Below are positions 20,034 through 29,287 of a DNA stretch of 64,000 nucleotides, one piece after another (within the stretch, counting starts at the first letter, position 1; each line of letters starts with the position of its first letter). The position numbers and the translations under genes are program-made. The DNA is from Xanthomonas sp. (GTDB lineage Bacteria; Pseudomonadota; Gammaproteobacteria; Xanthomonadales; Xanthomonadaceae): the NCBI GenBank assembly GCA_018262705.1, contig JADFDQ010000008.1:1-64000 (forward strand), given 5' to 3'. The notes under the pieces are model-generated. The model worked only from the letters and a program-made list of their open reading frames with translations, had not been told where the DNA came from and ran no database searches.

Positions 20034-21161
20034 GTGTTTCGAGGATTCGATCTCACTGCTGCCGTCGCGGCATTCCTCATCACGGCGCTGGCGCTATGGC
20101 TGCTGCAGCCCGTGGCGACTCGAATCGGACTGCTGGATCATCCGGCCGGGCGCAAGGACCACGACGCGCCGACGCCGGTCACCGGCGGCGTGGCCATCTT
20201 GATCGGCTGTTTGACGGCATTTTTCGTTATCCAGTCCGAAAGCCCCGGCATGCTGGCGTTTTGCACGGCGGCGGTGATGGTGGTGGCGGTGGGCCTGTAC
20301 GACGACCTGTTCGACCTGCGCTGGTACTGGCGGATCTTCGTGCAGATGGCGGCTGCCGTGGTGATCGTGCGCTGGGGCGGGGTGCAGATTCAACATCTTG
20401 GCTCGGCGTTCGGCATGCCGTCGATGTCGCTGGGCTGGTTCGCGTTGCCGCTGACGGTGTTCATCACCGTTGGCGTCATCAACGCGATGAACATGATCGA
20501 CGGGATCGACGGGCTGGCCGGTCTGCTCGGGCTGGCGGCGTTGATGATGCTGGCGGTGGCCGCGGTCTATGCCGGCAACGGGTTGCTCGCTGCCCGCACC
20601 GCGGTGCTGAGCGGCGCCTTGGCCGGTTTCCTGTTCTGGAACGTCCGCCTGCCGTGGCGGCCGCGGGCGAAAGTTTTCCTTGGCGATGCCGGCAGCGGCC
20701 TGTTGGGGTTGGTGATCGTCTGGGTGTGTCTGCGCCTGACCCAAAATCCGCAACATCCGGTCGACCCGGTGCTGGCGCTGTGGGTGCTGCCGGTGCCGGT
20801 CATGGACTGCCTGGCGCTGATCGTGCGCCGGTTGCAGGCGAGGAAATCGCCGTTCGCGGCGGGGCGCGAGCACATCCATCATTTGATGTGCGATGCCGGC
20901 TTCGGTCCGACCCGCGCGGCGCTGTATTTGATGATGTTCAGCTTTGCACTCGGACTGACGGCCGCCGTCGCCCTGCGGTTCAAGGTTCCGCCGCCGCTGT
21001 TGTTGACCGCGTACTTGCTGCTATGCGTGGGTTGGTATCTGCTCAGCCTACGCTCGGAGCGCGCCATTGCCTTCTTCCGGAGCATCCGTGGCAAGGTGGC
21101 CTCACCTGCTTTGAGCGGCGCTGACGCGTCCGCGTCCGATTCCTCCGATCGCCGGCGATGA
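20034..21161 (+). CDS. WecA/MraY-family undecaprenyl-phosphate sugar-1-phosphate transferase
   Basis: A 375-residue polytopic membrane enzyme that transfers a HexNAc-1-phosphate from UDP-sugar to undecaprenyl phosphate, starting O-antigen or another surface glycan. Diagnostic motifs are GLLDHPAGRKDHDAPTPVTGG near the N-terminus, the aspartates in GLYDDLFDL, NAMNMIDGIDGLAG, VFLGDAGSGLLG, and the cytoplasmic His motif AGREHIHH. The start is GTG at 20034 after GGGGGAG. No glycan genes flank it, so the acceptor pathway cannot be named. WecA-like is more likely than MraY given the HIHH motif. Confidence 0.92.
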   Translation: MFRGFDLTAAVAAFLITALALWLLQPVATRIGLLDHPAGRKDHDAPTPVTGGVAILIGCLTAFFVIQSESPGMLAFCTAAVMVVAVGLYDDLFDLRWYWRIFVQMAAAVVIVRWGGVQIQHLGSAFGMPSMSLGWFALPLTVFITVGVINAMNMIDGIDGLAGLLGLAALMMLAVAAVYAGNGLLAARTAVLSGALAGFLFWNVRLPWRPRAKVFLGDAGSGLLGLVIVWVCLRLTQNPQHPVDPVLALWVLPVPVMDCLALIVRRLQARKSPFAAGREHIHHLMCDAGFGPTRAALYLMMFSFALGLTAAVALRFKVPPPLLLTAYLLLCVGWYLLSLRSERAIAFFRSIRGKVASPALSGADASASDSSDRRR

Positions 21162-21248
21162 GGCGGTTCGCGACTGCCCGGTGGGCAGAACACGTGCGGG
21201 GCGGCTTCAGGGTGTGTTCGTGAAGCGCCAATCCACGGGATTGAAAGC

Positions 21249-21401
21249 GTGAGCTGGGTTGCGATCGTCCTGTTCGTGATTGGCGTGTGGCTGGCGATCA
21301 AGGTCGTCGACGCCCTGCTCAAGCTGGCGTTCTGGGGCGTGGCGCTGGTGGCCGGCTATTGGTTCTTTGCTCCGCTGATGGACTGGCCGTGGCCGTTTTG
21401 A
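21249..21401 (+). CDS. Small hydrophobic membrane protein
   Basis: A 50-residue frame from GTG at 21249: SWVAIVLFVIGVWLAIKVVD and ALLKLAFWGVALVAGYWFF form two hydrophobic stretches separated by a short polar turn. A weak GAAAG precedes the start. It lies 87 bases after the WecA-like gene and converges with deaD, whose stop is 47 bases away. Similar tiny double-pass proteins are found in this position-independent form in Xanthomonadaceae; function is unknown. No homology search could be done. Confidence 0.5.
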   Translation: MSWVAIVLFVIGVWLAIKVVDALLKLAFWGVALVAGYWFFAPLMDWPWPF

Positions 21402-21447
21402 GCCATTGGCCGACGCCGAATGCGGCGACGGACACTGCGCTCCGGGG

Positions 21448-23325
21448 CTAGCCTCGGCGCGGCTTGCGCGGAGGGGATGGGGCCGGGTGCCGTTTGCCCT
21501 TCGGGGCGACGCGATCCTCATCGCTGGCGAGCCGAATGCGCAGCGGCTGCCCGACCACGCGCACTTTTTTCAGATAGGTGAGCAGTTCCGGCGGCATGCC
21601 TTCGGGCAGATCGACCAAGGTGTGGTCGTCGCGAATGTCGATCCGACCGATGTGGCGGCTGTCCAGTTCGGCCTCGTTGGCGATCGCGCCGACGATGTTG
21701 CCGGGCTGGACGCCGTGGTCGTGGCCGATCTCGATGCGGTAGGTCCGCATCGGAAATTCCGGGGTGGGGCGGTCGCGCGGTGGGCGCGGCGGCGCCCCGC
21801 GCTCGTCGTGTCCGCGCGGATGGGCGCCGGCAGGCGTGTCCGCAGAGGCTGTCCTTGGGCTCACGCCATCCTGGGAACGACGGCGGGGATACGTTTCGGA
21901 TGCAGCTTCGCGGGATCGGCGGTGCGGGCGTGTTTCCGCCGCGTCATCGCGGGAACGACGGTGAATGTCGGACTCGAACGCCCGTTCCGGCTTGGCAGGC
22001 TGCGCCAGCAGCAGCGGCGTCTTGCCCTGCACCAGCTTGGCCAGCGCCGCGGCGATCTCGACCATCGGCACGTTTTTCTCGCGTTCGAAACGTTCCACCA
22101 GATCGCGGAACACCGCCAGGTTTTCGCTTTCAAGCGCCGCATCGATCTTGTCGATGAACTTGGCGACCCGGCGCTCGTTGACCGCATCGACGCTGGGCAA
22201 GGACATCGGTTCGATGGTCTGGCGGGTGGCGCGTTCGATCGCATGCAGCATGCCGCGTTCGCGTGGTGCCACGAACAGGATCGCATCGCCGCTGCGGCCG
22301 GCGCGTCCGGTGCGGCCGATGCGGTGGACGTAGCTTTCGGTGTCGTAGGGGATGTCGTAGTTCAGCACGTGGCTGATGCGCTCCACGTCCAGCCCGCGTG
22401 CGGCCACGTCGGTAGCGACCAGCACGTCGATGCTGCCGTCCTTGAGCTTGCCGATGGTGCGTTCGCGGATTTTCTGTTCGACGTCGCCGTTGATCGCCGC
22501 TGCCGCAAAACCGCGTGCGGCCAGTTTCTCGGCCAGTTCCTCGGTCGCCAACTTGGTGCGGGCGAACACGATCATCGCCTCGAACGGCTCGGCCTCCATG
22601 ATCCGGGTCAGCGCGTCGAGCTTGTTGATGCCGCTGACCATCCAGTAGCGCTGGCGGATGCTGGCTGCGGTCGTGGTCTGCGACTTGATCGCCACTTCCA
22701 CCGGTTCGCGCAGGTGGGATTTGGCGATGCGCCGGATCGGCGGCGGCATGGTGGCCGAGAACAGCGCGATTTGACGGGTTTCCGGCGTACTTTTCAGCAC
22801 CGTCTCGACATCGTCGATGAAGCCCATGCGCAGCATCTCATCGGCTTCGTCGAGCACCAGTATCTTCAGCTGCGACAGATCCAGCGTGCCGCGCTGCAGG
22901 TGGTCGATGACGCGGCCCGGCGTGCCGACCACGACGTGGACGCCACGACGCAGCGCGTGCAGCTGCGGGCCGTAGCCCTGGCCGCCGTAGATCGGCAGGA
23001 TCTGGAAGCCGGGGATGTGCCGGGCGTAGGTCTGGAACGCCTCGGCGACCTGGATGGCGAGCTCGCGGGTGGGCGCCAGCACCAGCACCTGCGGTTTGCC
23101 CGGCGTCGGATCGAGGTGCGCCAGCGCGGGCAGGGCGAACGCCGCGGTCTTGCCGGTGCCGGTCTGGGCCTGACCGATCACGTCATGGCCGGCCATCAGC
23201 GGCGGGATGGTGGCGGCCTGGATCGGGCTGGGCGACTCATAGCCGACGTCGCGTAGCGCGGCCAGCAGTGACTCGGGCAGGCCGAAGGCGGTGAACGGGG
23301 GAAGCGGGTCGTGATCGGCGCTCAT
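21448..23325 (-). CDS. deaD: DEAD-box ATP-dependent RNA helicase (DeaD/CsdA)
   Basis: A 625-residue helicase for ribosome assembly and mRNA unwinding in the cold. It has Q-motif FGLPESLLAALRDVGYESPSPIQ, motif I AQTGTGKT, motif II DEAD in VLDEADEMLRMGF, SAT in ALFSATMP, and motif VI HRIGRTGRAGR. After the core comes an Arg-rich linker (RRRSQDGVSPRTASAD and DERGAPPRPPRDRP) and a DbpA-type RNA-binding domain (YRIEIGHDHGVQPGNIVGAIANEAELD). The start at 23325 gives the standard N-terminus; the frame is open further upstream through repeat sequence. Confidence 0.97.
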   Translation of the reverse strand: MSADHDPLPPFTAFGLPESLLAALRDVGYESPSPIQAATIPPLMAGHDVIGQAQTGTGKTAAFALPALAHLDPTPGKPQVLVLAPTRELAIQVAEAFQTYARHIPGFQILPIYGGQGYGPQLHALRRGVHVVVGTPGRVIDHLQRGTLDLSQLKILVLDEADEMLRMGFIDDVETVLKSTPETRQIALFSATMPPPIRRIAKSHLREPVEVAIKSQTTTAASIRQRYWMVSGINKLDALTRIMEAEPFEAMIVFARTKLATEELAEKLAARGFAAAAINGDVEQKIRERTIGKLKDGSIDVLVATDVAARGLDVERISHVLNYDIPYDTESYVHRIGRTGRAGRSGDAILFVAPRERGMLHAIERATRQTIEPMSLPSVDAVNERRVAKFIDKIDAALESENLAVFRDLVERFEREKNVPMVEIAAALAKLVQGKTPLLLAQPAKPERAFESDIHRRSRDDAAETRPHRRSREAASETYPRRRSQDGVSPRTASADTPAGAHPRGHDERGAPPRPPRDRPTPEFPMRTYRIEIGHDHGVQPGNIVGAIANEAELDSRHIGRIDIRDDHTLVDLPEGMPPELLTYLKKVRVVGQPLRIRLASDEDRVAPKGKRHPAPSPPRKPRRG

Positions 23326-23453
23326 GGTGCCTTGGGGCGAAGTCGCCGAAGTCAAACGTGGGCGCATTCTACGCGGGTTGCGGTGGACGGTTCGTGACCT
23401 GGCGTCAGGAAGAGCATTTTGATGCGTATGAGTTGATCGCTCGGTTGCAGCGT

Positions 23454-23497
23454 CGTCATGCCGGCTCAAGCCGGCACAAGCCGGCATCCATTGCCAT
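23454..23497. repeat. Diverged dRS3-like palindrome
   Basis: CGTCATGCCGGCTCAAGCCG with GCACAAGCCGGCATCC is a hairpin related to the dispersed palindromic family at 3815, with an internal duplication of CAAGCCGGCA. It lies in the 574-base spacer between deaD and the M20 peptidase gene, which carries no convincing gene. Confidence 0.65.
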
Positions 23498-23662
23498 GAG
23501 TCATTGCTGATTTCGAGGCCTGCCGCGACCAGCGGGCCTTCGGGGCAAATGTCCCCCGGCATCCGCCTTCGGCGAATGCCTCCGCCTTTACTTTGCCTCG
23601 AAGGTCCACTGGCCGCGGCAGTCGACACTGGCCGAAGACAGACGGTGCTGCGCAATCCGGAA

Positions 23663-23760
23663 GGCAGGTGCGGACGCCCTTGGTCGCGAATGTGCTCCGG
23701 CGTCGGCCCGCGACCGACGCCTCCCCCCTGATTTCGCGCCCAAGGGCGTCCGAACCTGCC
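23663..23760. repeat. 98-bp nested palindromic element
   Basis: The arms GGCAGGTGCGGACGCCCTTGG with TCGC (23663-23687) and GCGCCCAAGGGCGTCCGAACC with TGCC (23736-23760) are inverted with two mismatches over 25 bp. Between them a second inverted repeat, GGCGTCGG/CCGACGCC, forms an inner hairpin. No reading frame on either strand is convincing, although both strands show a frame containing Q-V-R-T-P-L because of the symmetry. It looks like a small non-autonomous mobile repeat. Confidence 0.7.
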
Positions 23761-23899
23761 CAGGCAACAAAATCCCGATGTCCACTTCGGGGCTGTCAGT
23801 CCATGTAGGGCTTCAACGGCGGCGGTCAATCCGCGAATTCCGCCTCCATCCGCGTCCAAGCATCCAGAAGCGGAGACGTGCAGGGGCGTGCTCGGCCGA

Positions 23900-25345
23900 T
23901 CAGCCCTGCTTGCCGGCCACCGCGTGCTCGGCGATCACCCGCGCCACGCAGCCGGTCACCGCCTTGCCCATCGGAATGTGCAGGAACTCGTTCGGACCGT
24001 GGGCGTTCGAATGCGGGCCGAGTACGCCGGTGATCATGAACTGCGCGGCCGGATATTTCTCGCCGAGCATGCCCATGAACGGGATCGTGCCGCCTTCGCC
24101 CATGTACATCGCCGACTTGCCGAAGAAATCCACGCTCGATTGTTCGATCGCGCTTTCCAGCCACGGCGTCATGCTCGGCGCATTCCAGCCGGTGCTGGCT
24201 TTTTCCAGATGCAGGGTGATTTTTGCGCCGTAGGGTGGATCCTTGAGTAGCGCCTCCTGCAACAAATCGCCGCCGCGTTTGCCGTCGAGCGTCGGCGGCA
24301 GGCGCAGGCTGAGCTTGAGCGATGTGGCGGGGCGCAGCACGTTGCCGGCCGAGGCCAGCGGCGGCAGGCCGTCGGCACCGGTGATCGACAGGGCCGGGCG
24401 CCAGGTGCGGTTGAGCACCAGTTCGGTGCGATCGGTTCCCATCGGCCGCATGCCGGGCAGAAACGGGAATTTGCTGAAGACCTCGTCGCCCAGCGCATCG
24501 ACCATGCGCTTGGCCTGTTCCAGACGATCGGCGGGAATCTCGACGTGCATGCCATCGATCAGGATCTTGCCCGAGCCGGCATCTTCGATGCGCGACAGCA
24601 GCTCGCGCAGGATCCGGAAGCTGGATGGCACGATCCCGGAGGCATCCCCGGAGTGGACGCCTTCCGACAACACCTCGACGGTGAGATTGCCGCCGGCCAT
24701 GCCGCGCAAGGACGTCGTGCACCACAACTGATCGTAGTTGCCGCAGCCGGAATCGAGGCAGACCACCAGCGAGGTCGCGCCGATGCGGTCGGAGAGATGT
24801 TCGACGTAGGCCGGCAAGTCGTAGCTGCCGGACTCCTCGCAGGCTTCGATCAGCGCCACGCAGCGCGCGTGCGGCGTGCCCTGCGCCTGCAGCGCCATGA
24901 TCGCGGTCAGCGCGCCAAAGATCGCATAGCCGTCGTCGGCACCGCCGCGCCCATAGAGCCGGTCGCCTTCCAGCACGGGGATCCACGGACCCTTGCCCGC
25001 ATCCCAGCCGGTCATTTCCGGCTGTTTGTCGAGATGGCCGTACAACAGCACGCATTCGTCCGCCGAGCCGCCGTTGAACGCCGGCACTTCGATGCAAATC
25101 AACGGCGTGCGCCCTTCCATGCGCACCACTTCGATCTGCATGCCGGCGACCTGCTGGGATTTTGCCCAACCGAAAAGCAGTTCGACCGCGCGCTCCATGT
25201 GGCCGTTCTTGACCCAATCGACGTCGAACAGCGGCGATTTGTTGGGAATGCGAATGTAGTCGACCAGCATCGGGACGATTTCCTTGTCCCACTTCGATGC
25301 GATGAATTCCTTGGCCTTGATGGCGTCGAATCGGCTGCTGTGCAT
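23900..25345 (-). CDS. M20-family metallodipeptidase
   Basis: A 481-residue M20 peptidase of the carnosinase/PepV-like subgroup. Zinc-binding motifs are VLLYGHLDKQPE, GRGGADDGYAIF (bridging Asp) and ALIEACEESGSYDLPAY (catalytic Glu pair); the lid domain includes HSGDASGIVPSSFRILRELL; a late His is in LGPHSNAHGPNE. Members hydrolyse dipeptides in the cytoplasm. The ATG at 25345 follows GAAGGAA; the frame is open upstream without family resemblance. It is a single-gene unit divergent from the comEA-like gene. Confidence 0.93.
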   Translation of the reverse strand: MHSSRFDAIKAKEFIASKWDKEIVPMLVDYIRIPNKSPLFDVDWVKNGHMERAVELLFGWAKSQQVAGMQIEVVRMEGRTPLICIEVPAFNGGSADECVLLYGHLDKQPEMTGWDAGKGPWIPVLEGDRLYGRGGADDGYAIFGALTAIMALQAQGTPHARCVALIEACEESGSYDLPAYVEHLSDRIGATSLVVCLDSGCGNYDQLWCTTSLRGMAGGNLTVEVLSEGVHSGDASGIVPSSFRILRELLSRIEDAGSGKILIDGMHVEIPADRLEQAKRMVDALGDEVFSKFPFLPGMRPMGTDRTELVLNRTWRPALSITGADGLPPLASAGNVLRPATSLKLSLRLPPTLDGKRGGDLLQEALLKDPPYGAKITLHLEKASTGWNAPSMTPWLESAIEQSSVDFFGKSAMYMGEGGTIPFMGMLGEKYPAAQFMITGVLGPHSNAHGPNEFLHIPMGKAVTGCVARVIAEHAVAGKQG

Positions 25346-25566
25346 GGCATTCCTTCGTTTGGTTGCTGCAACTGCGCATTGTAGCGCGTGCTGAATACAA
25401 GCCCGTAGCGCCGAATGGCGACAGATCAGATTTTTCCTACCCAAGATCGGGACAAACTCCGATGCAAGCATGGGAGCAACCCGATAGCCTGCGTTTGTCA
25501 CGGACGGCAATCTGCACACACCGGATCGCACGAGGCGATCCGGATCAACCACGCAAGGAGCCCGTC

Positions 25567-25908
25567 ATGAAATCCATTTCCACATTCCTGTCTTCGCTGG
25601 TGCTGATGTTCGCCCTGTTTGGCAGCGCCGTTGCCGGTGAAACCGTCAATATCAACACCGCCGATGCAGCAACCCTGGATCGCGTACTGGTCAATGTCGG
25701 CCCCGCCAAGGCCCAGGCCATCGTCGAATATCGCCGCGCCAACGGCGCGTTCCGCAGCCCGGAACAGTTGGCCATGGTCAAGGGCATTGGCCTGAAGACG
25801 GTCGAGCGCAATCGCGACCGGATTGTCATCGGCACGCCGCGTCCGGCCGTGCAGCCGGCAGCGCAGACGGCTCCGGCGCGGGCTCCGCAAGCGGTCGCAC
25901 GGCGATGA
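25567..25908 (+). CDS. ComEA-like helix-hairpin-helix DNA-binding protein
   Basis: A 113-residue exported protein: a signal peptide (KSISTFLSSLVLMFALFGSAVAG) followed by one helix-hairpin-helix domain, VNINTADAATLDRVLVNVGPAKAQAIVEYR and LAMVKGIGLKTVERNRDRI, and an Ala/Pro-rich tail. ComEA proteins bind DNA in the periplasm and ratchet it in during transformation. AAGGAG lies seven bases before the ATG. The stop overlaps the next gene's ATG (ATGA). A perfect 9-bp hairpin (CCGGATCGC/GCGATCCGG, 25521-25543) sits in the leader. Confidence 0.88.
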   Translation: MKSISTFLSSLVLMFALFGSAVAGETVNINTADAATLDRVLVNVGPAKAQAIVEYRRANGAFRSPEQLAMVKGIGLKTVERNRDRIVIGTPRPAVQPAAQTAPARAPQAVARR

Positions 25909-26594
25909 ACGCGCTGGCGGCCGACGCTGTGGGCGCGGGGAGCAGGCCGTTTGCCGGCGCCGGGGAAGGCGCTGCGCTGCAGGCGTCCCGGATCGTTCGT
26001 GCCGACGCGTACCGCCGGATGCCGTGGAAAAACGGCGCCGGCCAGACCTCGGAAATCCACTGCGAACCGACCGCCGACGACTGGCGCTGGCGGCTATCGA
26101 TCGCACAGATCGAAGTCGCCGCGCCGTTTTCCAGCTACCCCGGCATCGAACGCGAGCTGGTACTGCTGACCGGAAATGGCCTGCGCCTGCACTTCGACGA
26201 CGGGCAGGTGAGCGAATTGCATCCCCCTTGCGGGGGGTTGCGTTTTCCTGGCGAGCGTCGGGTCGTGGGTGAGCCGATCGAGGGGCCAAGCTGCGATTTC
26301 AACCTGATGTGGAAGCGCGGCGAGGTCAACGCCTGCCTGTGGCGTCGGCCGCTGGCCGGAACCATGGTGCTGTTCGTGGCGCCCGGTGAGACCTGGGTGG
26401 TGCACCTGCTGACCGGGAAAGGGCGCTTTGCCGACGATTCTGGGCTCGGCCAACTGGAGATGGGAGACACCGCGCTCCTGTGCGCCAATGGGAATGAGCG
26501 TGGGCGCTATGCGCTGGCTGCCAGCGGCGAAGCGCTGATGGTGCACCTGCAGGACACGCAGAGCATTCAGGGAACCCGATCCGCCACCGGCTGA
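25905..26594 (+). CDS. HutD/Ves-family cupin-like protein
   Basis: A 229-residue protein with the HutD/Ves signature: RMPWKNGAGQTSEI at ~38-51, WRLSIAQIEVAAPFSSYPGIERELVLLTGNGLRL, CDFNLMWKRGEV, and the strand GTMVLFVAPGETWVVHLL. The first ~25 residues are a low-complexity extension. HutD proteins occur with histidine-utilisation genes and are thought to be regulatory or binding proteins, but no hut genes are present here. The start overlaps the ComEA-like stop, so translation is coupled. The 217 bases after it hold no gene I can support. Confidence 0.88.
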   Translation: MNALAADAVGAGSRPFAGAGEGAALQASRIVRADAYRRMPWKNGAGQTSEIHCEPTADDWRWRLSIAQIEVAAPFSSYPGIERELVLLTGNGLRLHFDDGQVSELHPPCGGLRFPGERRVVGEPIEGPSCDFNLMWKRGEVNACLWRRPLAGTMVLFVAPGETWVVHLLTGKGRFADDSGLGQLEMGDTALLCANGNERGRYALAASGEALMVHLQDTQSIQGTRSATG

Positions 26595-26811
26595 TCGGGC
26601 TCCGGAGTCAACGCGGCGTCGAAGGAACCGACGCTGCGGCGGCACAGGGACGTGCCGCACCCGTTGCTGACGTGGATCGGCCGGAACGGAATCCGGTCGG
26701 CCTGGGGCGTTTCGCGACGTCACGTCGAGGAGCTTGGTCTGCTTGCGCACGGACTTGGCCGCGTGGTCGGCGAGGGTGCGTGCGCGGCGCGATCAGCGTG
26801 CTGGCTTCGAA

Positions 26812-29028
26812 TCAGTATTTGTAGTTGACTGATACCCACGCACTGCGCGGTGCGCCCGGGCTGATGTTGTTGTTGCTGTTGGCGCTGGCGAAGTAGCGCA
26901 CGTTGCCGAGGTTTTCCACGTTGAGCTGGATTTCCATCTCCGGCGTCACGCTCCAGAACAGCGCGGCATCGAGGCGGGTGAAGGCGGGTAGGGTCACGAG
27001 GTTGTCGACGTTTGCGAACAGCGCGCCGCGGTGGACGATGCCCAGGCCGACGCCAAAGTGTTGGGAGAAGTCGTAGCGGTTCCACAGCGAGGCGGTCAGG
27101 CGCGGCAATTGCGCCAGCCGGTTGCCTTTCACGATCGTCGCCGACTGGGTTTCCGTGATTTCTCCGGTCTGCCAAGCCAGCCCGCCCATCACTTGCCAGG
27201 CGTCGGTGATGCGCCCGGCCAGGCCCAGTTCGACGCCGCGCGTGTACTGGCCGTCGACCAGCAGCATGCGCGTGACGTCATCGGGGTCGACGATCGCCAC
27301 GTTGCCGCGATCCAGCCGATACACCGCGATGCTGGCCTGCAGGTCGCGGCGGATGTCCCACTTGGCGCCGATTTCGCGATTGCGGAAGCTCTCCGGCTTC
27401 AGCGCCGCATTGCTCGCGGTCAGCGATGCGAGCTGGTCGCCCGAGCGCGGCTGGAAGGCGCGGCTGTAGCTGGCGTAGATCGACACGTTGTCGGCCGGCT
27501 TGAAGATCAACCCGGCGCGCGGCGAGAGCATGTGGTCGGCGCTGCTGAAACTTTGACCGTTGCGGTTATTCCGCAGGTCGACCCGGAAGTCGTCGTAGCG
27601 CAGCCCGACGATGGCCTGCCACTGCGGTGAGAACTCGATCTGATCCTGCAGATAGACGGCGGCGATCCGCGCCGTAGTGCGATTGTCGGCATCGGTCGCG
27701 CTCTGGCGGAAATCGACGGCCACATCGACATTGGGCGATGCCAGCGGGACCACATCGGTTCCGGGCGCGAAATAGCCGGTCATGCGGAAATTGTCGTTTG
27801 CCTGGTGTCCGAACTCACCGCCAAGAAGCACGGTATGGCGCAGCCCTGCGCCCGAGGTTTCCCACACCAGATCGGTCTGATTGAAGAAATTGGTTCTCCG
27901 GGTCGCATCGTTGTAGGCCGACAGGGTCACCAGGGTGCCGGAGGCGTCCACCGCGCGAGGAAAGACGTTCTGGTAGAACTTGTCGTAATCGGCCCAGCGC
28001 AGGTGGTTGCGCAGGCTGAGGTTTTCGGTGAAGGCGTGCTCGAGGGTGGCGTCGAAGGCGTTGACGTCAGCCGCGGCGAAGCTGGCGTCGGGATCGCCGA
28101 AGAAGGTCGACGGATCGGTGGCGACCGGACGGCCATGGAACGATGGCACGCCGCGGTCGGCGGTGCGGTTGTCGTGGAAGCGTTCGTAGGACAGCAGCAG
28201 CGCGGTCGAGGCACTAAAATCGAGGCTGAAGGTCGGGTTGATGCCGTAGCGCCGGAGCCGGGTGTCGTCGCGGAAGCTGTCGGAGTTTTCGTACATCGCA
28301 TTGACGCGGAAACCCGCGGAATCACCGATGCCGGTGCCGTAATCGAGCGTTCCGCGCCGTCGCATGCCCGATCCGAATTGCGCGGTGCCGCTGTGGTGCT
28401 CCATGCCGTCGGCCATGCGGGTGATGCGGTTGATGACGCCGCCGCTGCCGCCGCGTCCGAAGGTCAGCGCGTTCGGCCCTTTGAGCGCCTCGACCCGGTC
28501 GAGGTTGTACATGTCGCGGAAGTACTGGACGTCGTCGCGGATGCCGTCGACGAAGAAGTCGCCGGTGCTGCTGATGCCGCGCAGGACCGGCGTGTCGCGG
28601 TTGCCTTCGCCCTGCGCCGTGCCGATGCCGGGCATGTAGCGGAAGGCGTCGCCGAAACTGGTGATGGCCTGATCGGCGACCAGCTTGTCGGTGATCACGG
28701 TGGCGGCCTGCGGCACGTTGAGCAAAGCGGTATTGGTGCGGGTGGCGCTGCGCGTCGTGCGCACGCTGTAGTCGGGCAGGTAGCGCTGGCCGATCACGGT
28801 GACGCCGTTGAGCTGTGTGGGCGTGTCGTCCTGCGTTGCAGCTGCCGTCGGCTGCGCGCTGTCGGTTGCCGGCGCCGTGCGGTCTTTATCCGGGAGCGTG
28901 GCTGTCGTGTTGCTGTTCGAGTGTGCAGCGACGGCGGCGAAGGCGGGCGCACTCAGGGCAAGTCCGATGGCAAGGGCAAGGCTGGCGCTGGCCATCGTCG
29001 GCAGGCGCTGGATTGAATGGGACGGCAT
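26812..29028 (-). CDS. TonB-dependent siderophore receptor (Fiu-like)
   Basis: A 738-residue outer-membrane receptor. A signal peptide ends at APAFAA (~33), followed by a Thr/Ala-rich stretch, a TonB-box-like region (LNGVTVIGQ), a plug domain (VPQAATVITDKLVADQ, VLRGISSTGDFFVDGIRDD, VEALKGPNALTFGRGGSGGVINRI) and a 22-strand barrel ending in the aromatic VSVNYKY. The plug resembles catecholate receptors of the Fiu type. A Fur-box-like sequence lies 50 bases upstream, so iron repression is likely. No TonB, ABC transporter or siderophore biosynthesis gene is nearby. Confidence 0.95.
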   Translation of the reverse strand: MPSHSIQRLPTMASASLALAIGLALSAPAFAAVAAHSNSNTTATLPDKDRTAPATDSAQPTAAATQDDTPTQLNGVTVIGQRYLPDYSVRTTRSATRTNTALLNVPQAATVITDKLVADQAITSFGDAFRYMPGIGTAQGEGNRDTPVLRGISSTGDFFVDGIRDDVQYFRDMYNLDRVEALKGPNALTFGRGGSGGVINRITRMADGMEHHSGTAQFGSGMRRRGTLDYGTGIGDSAGFRVNAMYENSDSFRDDTRLRRYGINPTFSLDFSASTALLLSYERFHDNRTADRGVPSFHGRPVATDPSTFFGDPDASFAAADVNAFDATLEHAFTENLSLRNHLRWADYDKFYQNVFPRAVDASGTLVTLSAYNDATRRTNFFNQTDLVWETSGAGLRHTVLLGGEFGHQANDNFRMTGYFAPGTDVVPLASPNVDVAVDFRQSATDADNRTTARIAAVYLQDQIEFSPQWQAIVGLRYDDFRVDLRNNRNGQSFSSADHMLSPRAGLIFKPADNVSIYASYSRAFQPRSGDQLASLTASNAALKPESFRNREIGAKWDIRRDLQASIAVYRLDRGNVAIVDPDDVTRMLLVDGQYTRGVELGLAGRITDAWQVMGGLAWQTGEITETQSATIVKGNRLAQLPRLTASLWNRYDFSQHFGVGLGIVHRGALFANVDNLVTLPAFTRLDAALFWSVTPEMEIQLNVENLGNVRYFASANSNNNISPGAPRSAWVSVNYKY

Positions 29029-29078
29029 GGGTTTCCTCGGAAATTGGAGTCGGGCGGTGGATCGCCGCTGGCGCGTAC

Positions 29079-29099
29079 ATGATAATGAGACTGATTCGC
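29079..29099 (-). promoter_or_regulatory. Fur-box-like operator of the siderophore receptor gene
   Basis: TGATAATGAGACTGATTCGCA matches the overlapping 7-1-7 Fur pattern (GATAATGATAATCATTATC) with the left half well conserved and the right half weaker. It is 50-71 bases before the receptor's start codon, in the promoter region. Confidence 0.6.
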
Positions 29100-29287
29100 A
29101 TGTGCAATAAATGGCTACACGCTCGCCGCCGACGGCGGCAATGCGGGATGCAGCAAAATGGGAAGAACAGATCGCGGCGCGTGTGAATCGGCCGGCGTCC
29201 GCTCGGAAGATCGACGTGAGGGGTTGCTCCGGATCCGCGGGCGCGCCATCCGCGGTGCGCGGCAACGCTGATTTAATCAGCGCTGCG

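Noticed and set aside
21406-23256. A 616-codon plus-strand frame opposite deaD
   Set aside because: DeaD has all helicase motifs; the opposite frame is composition-driven with no recognisable domain.
25521-25543. Terminator or riboswitch in the comEA-like leader
   Set aside because: The 9-bp hairpin is perfect but has no T-run and no family consensus; left as an unexplained hairpin only.
26595-26811. Gene remnant between the HutD-like and receptor genes
   Set aside because: Frames on both strands are short or shadow the receptor and show no family motif; nothing supportable is seen.
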